A stretch of DNA of 64,000 bases from Burkholderia sp. TSV86 (GTDB taxonomy: Bacteria; Pseudomonadota; Gammaproteobacteria; Burkholderiales; Burkholderiaceae), in NCBI RefSeq assembly GCF_001522865.1, contig NZ_LOWB01000047.1, positions 1 through 64,000 of the forward strand. Direction: 5' to 3'. Of the stretch, positions 57,970-64,000 are shown piece by piece (within the stretch, counting starts at the first letter, position 1; each line of letters begins with the position of its first letter). The notes under the pieces are model-generated. The model was not told the DNA's origin. It did no database searches and saw only the letters and a program-made list of their open reading frames with translations. The translations under genes were made by a program, and so were the position numbers.

Positions 57970-59472
57970 TCAGTGCGTGTCGTCCGCCCACGCCTTGGCA
58001 GCGCGCACGGCGCGCTGCCAGCCCGCGAGGCACGTATCGACTTGCGCGCTTGCCATCGCCGGCGCGAAGCGGTGCTCGAGCTGCCATTGACTGCGCACTT
58101 CGTCGATGCTGCCCCAGTAGCCGATCGCGAGGCCCGCGAGATACGCGGCGCCGAGCGCGGTCGTCTCGGTGATGCGCGGACGCACCACGTCCACGCCGAG
58201 CAGATCGGCCTGGAACTGCATCAGCAGGTTGTTCGCGCTCGCACCGCCGTCGACGCGCAGCTCGCCGATCCGGATGCCCGAATCGGCTTCCATCGCCTTC
58301 AGCACGTCGAGCGACTGGTAAGCGATCGAATCGAGCGCCGCGCGCGCCAGATGCGCGGAAGTCGTGCCGCGCGTGACGCCGAACAGCGAGCCGCGCGCGC
58401 GCGCGTTCCAGTGCGGCGCGCCGAGGCCGGCGAAAGCGGGCACCAGATAGACGCCGTCGGTATGCGCGACGCTGTTTGCGAGCGCTTCGATCTCCGAGGC
58501 GCTCTTGATGATGCCGAGGCCGTCGCGCAGCCACTGGACGACCGCGCCCGCGATGAAGATGCTGCCTTCGAGCGCATACGCGGTCTTGCCGCCCACTTGC
58601 CAGGCGACCGTCGTGACGAGGTTGTTCTTCGACTCGATCGGCTTGTCGCCGGTGTTCATCATCAGGAAGCAGCCGGTGCCGTAAGTGTTCTTCACCATGC
58701 CGGACGTCGTGCACATCTGGCCGAAGAGCGCTGCTTGCTGGTCGCCCGCGATGCCGGCGAGCGGCAGTTTCGACGCGAATACCGTGGTCTTCGTGTGGCC
58801 GTAGATCTCGGACGACGCCTTCACCTGCGGCAGCATGCTGCGCGGGATATCGAGCGCGCCGAGCAACTCGTCGTCCCAGTCGAGCGTATGGATGTTGAAG
58901 AGCATCGTGCGCGACGCGTTCGTCACGTCCGTCACGTGCAGTTCGTGCTTGGTGAAGTTCCACACGAGCCAGCTGTCGACCGTGCCGAACGCGAGCTTGC
59001 CCTGGCGCGCTTTTTCGCGCGCGCCGTCGACGTTGTCGAGAATCCAGCGGATCTTGGTCGCCGAGAAATACGCGTCGATCGGCAAGCCGGTTTTCGCCCG
59101 CACCTTTTCGCTCAAGCCCTGCGCCTTCAATTGGTCGCAGAAATCGGCGGTGCGGCGATCCTGCCAGACGATCGCGTTATAGACCGGCAGGCCGGTGTCG
59201 CGATCCCAGACGATGGTCGTCTCGCGCTGATTGGTGATGCCGATTGCGGCGATCGCCGTGCCGTTCAGGCCGACCCGCGTGACGGCCTCCGCCGCGACGC
59301 CCGCTTGCGTCGACCAGATTTCTTGCGGATCGTGCTCGACCCAGCCCGGCTGCGGGTAGATCTGCGCGAATTCCTTTTGCGCGATCGACACGATGTTGCC
59401 TTGTCGATCGAACAGCATGGCGCGGGAGCTGGTCGTGCCTTGGTCGAGCGCGAGGATGTACTGATCCTGCAT
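57970..59472 (-). CDS. glpK: Glycerol kinase
   Basis: A 500-residue FGGY-family kinase. It starts [20 protein letters not shown] and has [50 protein letters not shown] and [20 protein letters not shown]. It phosphorylates glycerol to sn-glycerol 3-phosphate, the substrate of GlpD and the usual inducer of GlpR. ATG 59472 is preferred because GGAG lies 9 nt upstream and the family begins there; an ATG at 59487 is in frame. Confidence 0.97.
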   Translation of the reverse strand: MQDQYILALDQGTTSSRAMLFDRQGNIVSIAQKEFAQIYPQPGWVEHDPQEIWSTQAGVAAEAVTRVGLNGTAIAAIGITNQRETTIVWDRDTGLPVYNAIVWQDRRTADFCDQLKAQGLSEKVRAKTGLPIDAYFSATKIRWILDNVDGAREKARQGKLAFGTVDSWLVWNFTKHELHVTDVTNASRTMLFNIHTLDWDDELLGALDIPRSMLPQVKASSEIYGHTKTTVFASKLPLAGIAGDQQAALFGQMCTTSGMVKNTYGTGCFLMMNTGDKPIESKNNLVTTVAWQVGGKTAYALEGSIFIAGAVVQWLRDGLGIIKSASEIEALANSVAHTDGVYLVPAFAGLGAPHWNARARGSLFGVTRGTTSAHLARAALDSIAYQSLDVLKAMEADSGIRIGELRVDGGASANNLLMQFQADLLGVDVVRPRITETTALGAAYLAGLAIGYWGSIDEVRSQWQLEHRFAPAMASAQVDTCLAGWQRAVRAAKAWADDTH

Positions 59473-59574
59473 TTGTCTCATCTCCATCCGTAGTTGTGAT
59501 TAGCGCCGCAAATGCGGCGCATGCGTTGCGTTGCAGATTGGCCAGCCTGTCTGCCGGTTGCCGCCGGGCGCGCG

Positions 59575-61107
59575 TCAGTGCGCGACGCCCGCCGCCGCGC
59601 GCGCGCCGCCGAACCAGGCGTCGAGCGCCGCCGTCACGGTGTCGAGCGTGCCCGGCGCGACATGCAGGCCGAGCTTCGAGCGCCGCCACAGCACGTCATC
59701 CGCGCAGCGCGCCCATTCGACGTCGCGCAGATAACGCAATTCCGCTTCGTAGAGCCCCGGCGCGAGCTCGGCGCCGAGTTCGGCAAGCGACTTCGCTTGA
59801 CCGATCACGCGCTCGGCGCGTGTGCCGTAGGCGCGCGCATAGCGGCGCGCGAGCGCGGCCGGCAGCCACGGGTGGCGTTTCGCGAAGCCGTCGGCGAACG
59901 GCGCGAAGCGCGCCTCGGCGATGTCACCGCCCGGCAGCGGCACGCCTGCCGTCCAGCCGCGCTGCGGCGAGCCGAGCGCGTTGCACAGCAGATCGGTTGC
60001 CTCCTCGGCGAGCTTGCGAAACGTCGTGATCTTGCCGCCGAAAACGGACAGCAGCGGCGCGCCTTGGCCATCGTCCATCTCGAGGCGGTAATCGCGCGTG
60101 ACGGCCGACGGATTGTCCGAGTTTTCGTCTTCGAGCAGCGGACGCACGCCGGAATACGTCCAGCAGACGTCGGCGGGCGAGATCTTACGCTTGAAATAGC
60201 GATTGATCGACTCGCAAAGATATTGCGTTTCGTCGCGGTCGATCGCGACGCGCGCCGGATCGCTTTGGTACGCGACGTCCGTCGTGCCGATCAGCGTGAA
60301 ATCGCGCTCATACGGAATCGCGAAGATGATCCGCTTGTCCGGGTTCTGGAAAATGTAGGCGTGGTCGTGATCGAACAGCCGGCGCGTGACGATGTGGCTG
60401 CCCTTGACGAGCCGCACGCTATGATGCGCGCCGCGCGCGAGCGCGCCGTGCAGCACGTCGCCGACCCAGGGGCCCGCCGCATTCGCGATCGCGCGCGCGC
60501 GCACGGCGAGCGTCGAGCCGTCGGCGCGCTGAAGCTGCGCGAGCCATTCGCCGTCGCGGCGCTCGGCCGACACGAGCTTCGTGCGGGTGAGGATCTCGGC
60601 GCCGCGTTCTTTTGCATCGAGCGCGTTCAGCACGACGAGCCGCGCGTCGTCGACCCAGCCGTCGGAATAGACGAAGCCGCGCTTGATCGTGTCGACGAGC
60701 GGCGCGCCCGCCGGGTGGCGGTTCATGGTGATGCCGCGCGAGCCGGGCAGCAGGTCGCGCTTGGCGAGATGATCGTAGAGAAACAGGCCGATGCGGATCA
60801 GCCACGCCGGACGCAGGTTCGGCATGTGCGGCATCACGAAGCGCAGCGGCCCGATGATGTGCGGCGCCGCGCGCAAGAGCGTCTCGCGTTCTTGGAGCGC
60901 CTTGCGCACGAGCCCGAATTCCTTGTATTCGAGATAGCGCAGGCCGCCGTGGATCAGCTTCGTGCTCGACGACGACGTATGCGATGCGAGGTCGTCCTGC
61001 TCGCAAACGAGCACGGACAGGCCGCGGCCGGCTGCGTCACGTGCGATGCCCGCGCCGTTGACTCCTCCACCGACGACGAGCAGGTCATAGCGATGCTGTT
61101 GTGTCAC
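59575..61107 (-). CDS. glpD: Aerobic glycerol-3-phosphate dehydrogenase
   Basis: A 510-residue FAD enzyme. The N-terminal dinucleotide fold is DLLVVGGGVNGAGIARDAAG, then SSSTKLIHGGLRYLEYKEFG; the C-terminal DAO_C domain includes GGKITTFRKLAEEATDLLC. It oxidises glycerol 3-phosphate to dihydroxyacetone phosphate and passes electrons to ubiquinone at the inner membrane. I chose GTG 61107 (AGGA 6 nt upstream), which gives the usual MTQQ-type start; an ATG at 61134 would add nine residues. It is first in a leftward glpD-glpK-glpF run. Confidence 0.96.
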   Translation of the reverse strand: MTQQHRYDLLVVGGGVNGAGIARDAAGRGLSVLVCEQDDLASHTSSSSTKLIHGGLRYLEYKEFGLVRKALQERETLLRAAPHIIGPLRFVMPHMPNLRPAWLIRIGLFLYDHLAKRDLLPGSRGITMNRHPAGAPLVDTIKRGFVYSDGWVDDARLVVLNALDAKERGAEILTRTKLVSAERRDGEWLAQLQRADGSTLAVRARAIANAAGPWVGDVLHGALARGAHHSVRLVKGSHIVTRRLFDHDHAYIFQNPDKRIIFAIPYERDFTLIGTTDVAYQSDPARVAIDRDETQYLCESINRYFKRKISPADVCWTYSGVRPLLEDENSDNPSAVTRDYRLEMDDGQGAPLLSVFGGKITTFRKLAEEATDLLCNALGSPQRGWTAGVPLPGGDIAEARFAPFADGFAKRHPWLPAALARRYARAYGTRAERVIGQAKSLAELGAELAPGLYEAELRYLRDVEWARCADDVLWRRSKLGLHVAPGTLDTVTAALDAWFGGARAAAGVAH

Positions 61108-61149
61108 CCTCTGTCCTATCTTTTCGTAATACAAAATAACCGAACTCGA

Positions 61150-61169
61150 AATGTTCGAAATCGAACTTT
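61150..61169. promoter_or_regulatory. glpO: GlpR-type operator upstream of glpD
   Basis: AATGTTCGAAATCGAACTTT closely matches the known GlpR operator (ATGTTCG...CGAACAT). Its core, GTTCGA-AA-TCGAAC, is a perfect dyad, 43 nt upstream of the glpD start. Further half-sites (CGAAC, TTCGAAA, GTTCGC) lie on both sides (61136-61199), as at cooperative GlpR promoters. The glpR gene at 62213-62992 supplies the likely repressor. Confidence 0.8.
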
Positions 61170-61269
61170 AGCGAGCGAATTCGAAAAAGTAAAGTTCGCC
61201 TTTGAGGGTCAGTGGCGCAGTGTGCGCTAACCGACGATACTGGCGGGACATTGTCTAGAGAGGTGGCAC

Positions 61270-61641
61270 ATGCGGACCCTGATTGCGGCTGGCGCGTTGG
61301 CGTGCGTGGCCGGATGTGCGGGTGGCGGCTTTTTGTCCGGGGCGTGGGGCGGGGCGTCGCTTGCGGAGCTGCAACACACCTGCGGCGACGCGCGCGATTA
61401 CGGTGACGATGCGGGCGCCGTCTATTCGGCGTTATCCGATGCGTGGGTGGCCAAGCGCCACGGCAAGCTGACGGATGAGCGATTCTGCGCATTCGAAAAC
61501 GAACTTTCGCGGCAGTATGCGGCGCAGGCGTCGAGCCATGACCCGGCCGAGCGTGGCCGTTGGGTCAATTATTTGAACGAAGCGCGCGCGCGGGCGCTAA
61601 GCTGGCGCGCGGCAGTCGATCCGACGCTGCGCGGCGGCTGA
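61270..61641 (+). CDS. Small predicted lipoprotein, unknown function
   Basis: A 123-residue protein not recognised as any named family. The N-terminus is a short lipoprotein signal with lipobox VAGC (Cys near residue 16: MRTLIAAGALACVAGCAGGG). The mature part has two more cysteines (LQHTCGDARDYG and DERFCAFENELS) and ends in a helical, charged region. It is divergent from glpD, and the GlpR-like operator lies in the shared ~160-bp gap, so it could also respond to glycerol. GAGAGG lies just before ATG 61270. Confidence 0.7.
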   Translation: MRTLIAAGALACVAGCAGGGFLSGAWGGASLAELQHTCGDARDYGDDAGAVYSALSDAWVAKRHGKLTDERFCAFENELSRQYAAQASSHDPAERGRWVNYLNEARARALSWRAAVDPTLRGG

Positions 61642-61700
61642 CGCAAGGCGGGTGGAGAAAAGGCGCGCGGGCGCACGCGGGATGCGCCGCGCGCGGCGCA

Positions 61701-61898
61701 TCATGAATAGCGCAGCTTGATCGAACGCAGCGCGGCGTCGCCGCTTTCGGTGACGCAGTATTTTTTGCCGGAGCCGAGCGATTCCAGCTTCACGAGTTGC
61801 CGTTCAAGCAGCGCGTCGAGTTCGTCGCGGTCCATGTCGGCTTGATCGGGGGCATCCTTCACAAGCAACAGCGTGGCGAATTCATGCGGACTTAGCAT
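61701..61898 (-). CDS. Small protein, possible winged-helix fold, unknown function
   Basis: A 65-residue protein starting MLSPHEFATLLLVKDAPDQA. The following LDALLERQLVKLESLGSGKK and YCVTESGDAALRSI resemble the recognition-helix and wing pattern of small winged-helix proteins (leucine-rich helix, glycine turn, then an L-T-x-x-G-like segment). I do not recognise a named family. TTGGAGAGAA lies 3-12 nt before ATG 61898, supporting translation. It is convergent with the lipoprotein gene. Confidence 0.7.
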   Translation of the reverse strand: MLSPHEFATLLLVKDAPDQADMDRDELDALLERQLVKLESLGSGKKYCVTESGDAALRSIKLRYS

Positions 61899-62212
61899 CG
61901 TTCTCTCCAAGACAACCATACTGTCGAAATGGCCGGTACATGAGTCCGGCCGAGTTACCCAGCAAGGGAAGGCGTTGGGGGGAAAGCCGCTGCCCGGCCA
62001 TGATGCGATCGACGTCGCCCCGGTTGCACGTCACGCGTGCAACCGCGCCGGGGAATTGGAGTTTAGTCAAGCCGGCGGGCATCTACAAATCGCGCCCCAA
62101 TAATTTTTTGATTGACATCAGGGGAACCGGCAAATGGCCTGATGGGCGCGGCAATTCCTTGATTTCACTTGAAGTTCTGGGTGCGGCGCAGCAGTGTGCG
62201 GCGCGCGGCCGG
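61899..62212. other. Intergenic region between glpR and the 65-residue gene
   Basis: A 314-bp gap. It contains a 10-bp perfect hairpin (CGGTTGCACG-TCACG-CGTGCAACCG, 62021-62045) with no T-run, and an AT-rich patch at 62098-62116 next to a weaker CATCAGG...CCTGATG repeat (62116-62144). The leftward promoter of the small gene should be here. No coding sequence is visible. Confidence 0.5.
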
Positions 62213-62992
62213 TCAGTCGGCGACGTAGACTTGCGTGCCCGCTTGGGCGATGGTCTCGGCCATTTCGTCGGGCGGCTGCTTGTCGGTGAAAAGGACGTGG
62301 ATCTGATTCAGGTGCCCTTGGCGCACGAGCGCGGGGCGGCCGAATTTCGAATGATCGGTGACGAGATAGACGGTGCGCGCGTGCTCGATGATCGCCTCGG
62401 CCACCCGGACCTCGCGCGTGTCGAAATCGCGCAGCGTGCCGTCGGTTTCGATCGCCGAGGTGCCGATGATCGCGTAATCGACCTTGAACTGGCGGATGAA
62501 ATCGATCGCGAGTTCGCCGACGATGCCTTTGTCCCACGGCCGCACGATGCCGCCCGTGATCAGCACCTCGCATTCGGGGTAGCCGCTCATCATGCTTGCG
62601 ACGTTCAGATTGTTCGTGATTACGTGCAGGCCGCGGTGGCGGTTCAGCGCCCGTGCGACCTCCTCGGTCGTCGTGCCGAGATTGATGAAGAGCGAAGCCT
62701 GATCCGGGATGTGCGATGCGGCGAGCGCCGCGATCCGGCGTTTCTCGTCGTGAAACATCCGTTGACGCGCAGTGTACGACACGTTTTCCGAGCTTGTCGG
62801 CAGGCTCGCGCCGCCGTGGTAGCGGCGCAGCAGGTTCAGATCGGCGAGCCAGTTGACGTCGCGGCGGATGGTTTGCGGGGTGACGCTGAAATGTGCGGCA
62901 AGATCGTCGACGGTGACGAAGCCGTCGCGCTGCACCCATTCGAGCAATTCCTGTTGGCGCGCGTTCAGGGTGAGGCGGGGGTCTCGTGTCAT
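62213..62992 (-). CDS. glpR: DeoR-family regulator, glycerol-3-phosphate repressor GlpR
   Basis: A 259-residue DeoR-type repressor. The N-terminal HTH is LNARQQELLEWVQRDGFVTV followed by DDLAAHFSVTPQTIRRDVNW. The sugar-phosphate-binding domain has INLGTTTEEVARALNRH, ITNNLNVASMMSG and VLITGGIVRPWDKGIVGELA. The presence of glpDKF downstream and of a GlpR-type operator identifies it as GlpR, which releases DNA when glycerol 3-phosphate binds. It is separated from glpD by two small genes. Confidence 0.92.
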   Translation of the reverse strand: MTRDPRLTLNARQQELLEWVQRDGFVTVDDLAAHFSVTPQTIRRDVNWLADLNLLRRYHGGASLPTSSENVSYTARQRMFHDEKRRIAALAASHIPDQASLFINLGTTTEEVARALNRHRGLHVITNNLNVASMMSGYPECEVLITGGIVRPWDKGIVGELAIDFIRQFKVDYAIIGTSAIETDGTLRDFDTREVRVAEAIIEHARTVYLVTDHSKFGRPALVRQGHLNQIHVLFTDKQPPDEMAETIAQAGTQVYVAD

Positions 62993-63101
62993 AGGCTGTT
63001 TCGGTGTCCGATTCGGCTCGATTGATCGGTGGGCGGGTAGCGTTCCCGCATTGTAAGGCGTGTTCGTGCGTATTCATGCTATTTGCGCATGGATTTATGT
63101 G

Positions 63102-63115
63102 ACAAATGAATTTGT
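63102..63115. promoter_or_regulatory. Inverted repeat in the glpR/ggt divergent region
   Basis: ACAAAT-GA-ATTTGT is a perfect 6-bp dyad with a 2-bp centre, about 60 nt before the ggt start, in the most AT-rich part of the gap. It may be an operator or promoter element. Confidence 0.35.
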
Positions 63116-63173
63116 TGGAACGCTGCGTTCGCGCTGCAATGACCGGTTCCGCTTTGCCATCCGGGTGCCCATC

Positions 63174-64000
63174 ATGAGTTCCTCTCCGAACACGCCGCGT
63201 GCGGCCCATCTTCGCGAAACCGGTGAACCCGGCGATGCCGGCCGTTGCGGCGAACGGCGGCTCGAGACGCCGCGTGCCGGCGCGACGCCTTTCGCTTGGC
63301 GCAATCCGTACCCGACGACGCGTATGCCCGTGTTCGCGCGCAACATCGTATCGACATCGCATCCGCTTGCCGCGCAGGCCGGGCTCAGAATGTTGTGGAA
63401 GGGCGGCAACGCGGTCGACGCGGCGCTTGCGGCGGCGGCCGTGCTGACGGTCGTCGAGCCGGTGTCGTGCGGGCTTGGCGGCGACGCGTTCGCGCTCGTC
63501 TGGGACGGTGCGAAGCTCACCGGGCTCAATGCATCGGGCGTGGCGCCCGCGCGCTGGAGCGTCGACTATTTCCGCCGGCGGCACGGCGAAGCGGGCAACG
63601 GCCTCGCGCGGCAGCCGACGCGCGGCTGGGACACCGTCACGGTGCCCGGCGTGATCGCCGGCTGGGAGGCGTTGTCCGCGAAGTTCGGCTCATTGCCGTT
63701 TGCCGATTTGCTCGAGCCGGCGATCGAACTCGCCGAGCGCGGGCACGCGGTCGCGTCGATCGTCGCGCACAAATGGGCGGCGGCGGTGCCCGAACTCGCG
63801 GGGCAGCCTGGCTTTGCCGAAACCTTCATGCCGCGCGGGCGCGCACCTGACGTGAGTGAACTCGTGCGCCTGCCGGGGCACGCGAAGACGCTGCGCACCC
63901 TTGCCGCCGAGGGCGCGCGCGCGTTCTACGAAGGCGAAATCGCCGAGACGATCGCCGCATTTTTCCGCGAGGGCGGCGGCGCGCTGACGGCGGCCGATCT
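63174..64000 (+). CDS. Gamma-glutamyltransferase family protein, 5' part
   Basis: An open frame from ATG 63174 runs off the window's right edge (275 codons seen). After a variable ~40-residue N-terminus it shows the family core: RNIVSTSHPLAAQAGLRMLW, GGNAVDAALAAAAVLTVVEP, SCGLGGDAFALVWDGAKLTG, GWDTVTVPGVIAGWEALSAK and LLEPAIELAERGHAV. The catalytic Thr that becomes the small-subunit N-terminus would lie beyond the window. There is no obvious signal peptide, so it may be a cytoplasmic acylase-like member rather than a periplasmic Ggt. It is divergent from glpR. Confidence 0.9.
   Translation, partial: MSSSPNTPRAAHLRETGEPGDAGRCGERRLETPRAGATPFAWRNPYPTTRMPVFARNIVSTSHPLAAQAGLRMLWKGGNAVDAALAAAAVLTVVEPVSCGLGGDAFALVWDGAKLTGLNASGVAPARWSVDYFRRRHGEAGNGLARQPTRGWDTVTVPGVIAGWEALSAKFGSLPFADLLEPAIELAERGHAVASIVAHKWAAAVPELAGQPGFAETFMPRGRAPDVSELVRLPGHAKTLRTLAAEGARAFYEGEIAETIAAFFREGGGALTAAD

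Noticed and set aside
57727-59493. 588-codon plus-strand frame across glpK and part of glpF
   Set aside because: Shadow of glpK and the glpF 5' end, with no conserved domain.
62116-62144. CATCAGG...CCTGATG repeat as a glpR terminator
   Set aside because: On the minus strand it is followed by an A-rich rather than T-rich stretch, so it does not fit an intrinsic terminator for glpR.

Overview
The window is high-GC, densely coded chromosomal DNA from a beta-proteobacterium, most likely Burkholderia and probably the B. pseudomallei group. This is inferred from gene order and familiar protein sequences (GlpK, UbiE/UbiB, LptD, MiaB); no search was run. It reads as core chromosome: essential and housekeeping genes in compact operons. 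I see no insertion sequence, prophage, CRISPR array, rRNA or tRNA.

Layout. 1-112 is the 5' end of ilvA (minus), preceded by a terminator-like hairpin. 729-9847 (plus) holds a giant FAD/Fe-S oxidoreductase, a HIT protein, a DUF971 protein and the ubiquinone genes ubiE-(Tim44 protein)-ubiJ-ubiB. 9983-15689 (plus) holds a TPMT-like methyltransferase, fmdB-DUF502-aspS, then nudB-clsB. 15880-22977 (plus) is a fatty-acid beta-oxidation cluster led by a TetR regulator. 23251-24670 is fdhD divergent from a nitrate-reductase-associated gene. 24815-27213 has an acyl-CoA thioesterase and an Atm1-type ABC exporter.

27376-35183 is an envelope and recycling region: amgK-murU (peptidoglycan sugar recycling) divergent from lptD-surA-pdxA-rsmA. 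35381-37610 (minus) has a small secreted EF-hand-like protein and a lipoprotein serine carboxypeptidase. 38005-51437 holds gloA (plus) and a long minus-strand series: miaB-phoH-ybeY-chaC-corC-lnt, glyQ-glyS-gmhB-plsC and a YgjP-type metallopeptidase. 51697-53944 is a divergent LysR/MFS pair. 54075-56640 has a cupin-XRE regulator, an FMN riboswitch with ribB, and a HAD phosphatase.

57129-62992 is glycerol catabolism: glpD-glpK-glpF transcribed leftward from a GlpR-operator-like site, with glpR further upstream and two small unknown genes between. The window ends inside a gamma-glutamyltransferase gene (63174-64000).

No large novel system is evident. The items most worth a second look are regulatory sites (ilvA leader hairpin, GlpR-like operator, dyads at the TetR and LysR genes and at 314-329) and protein oddities (YbeY N-terminal extension, GlpF with altered NPA motifs, LptD cysteine pattern, PdxA insertion, EF-hand-like protein beside the carboxypeptidase, and two orphan genes inside the glp locus).
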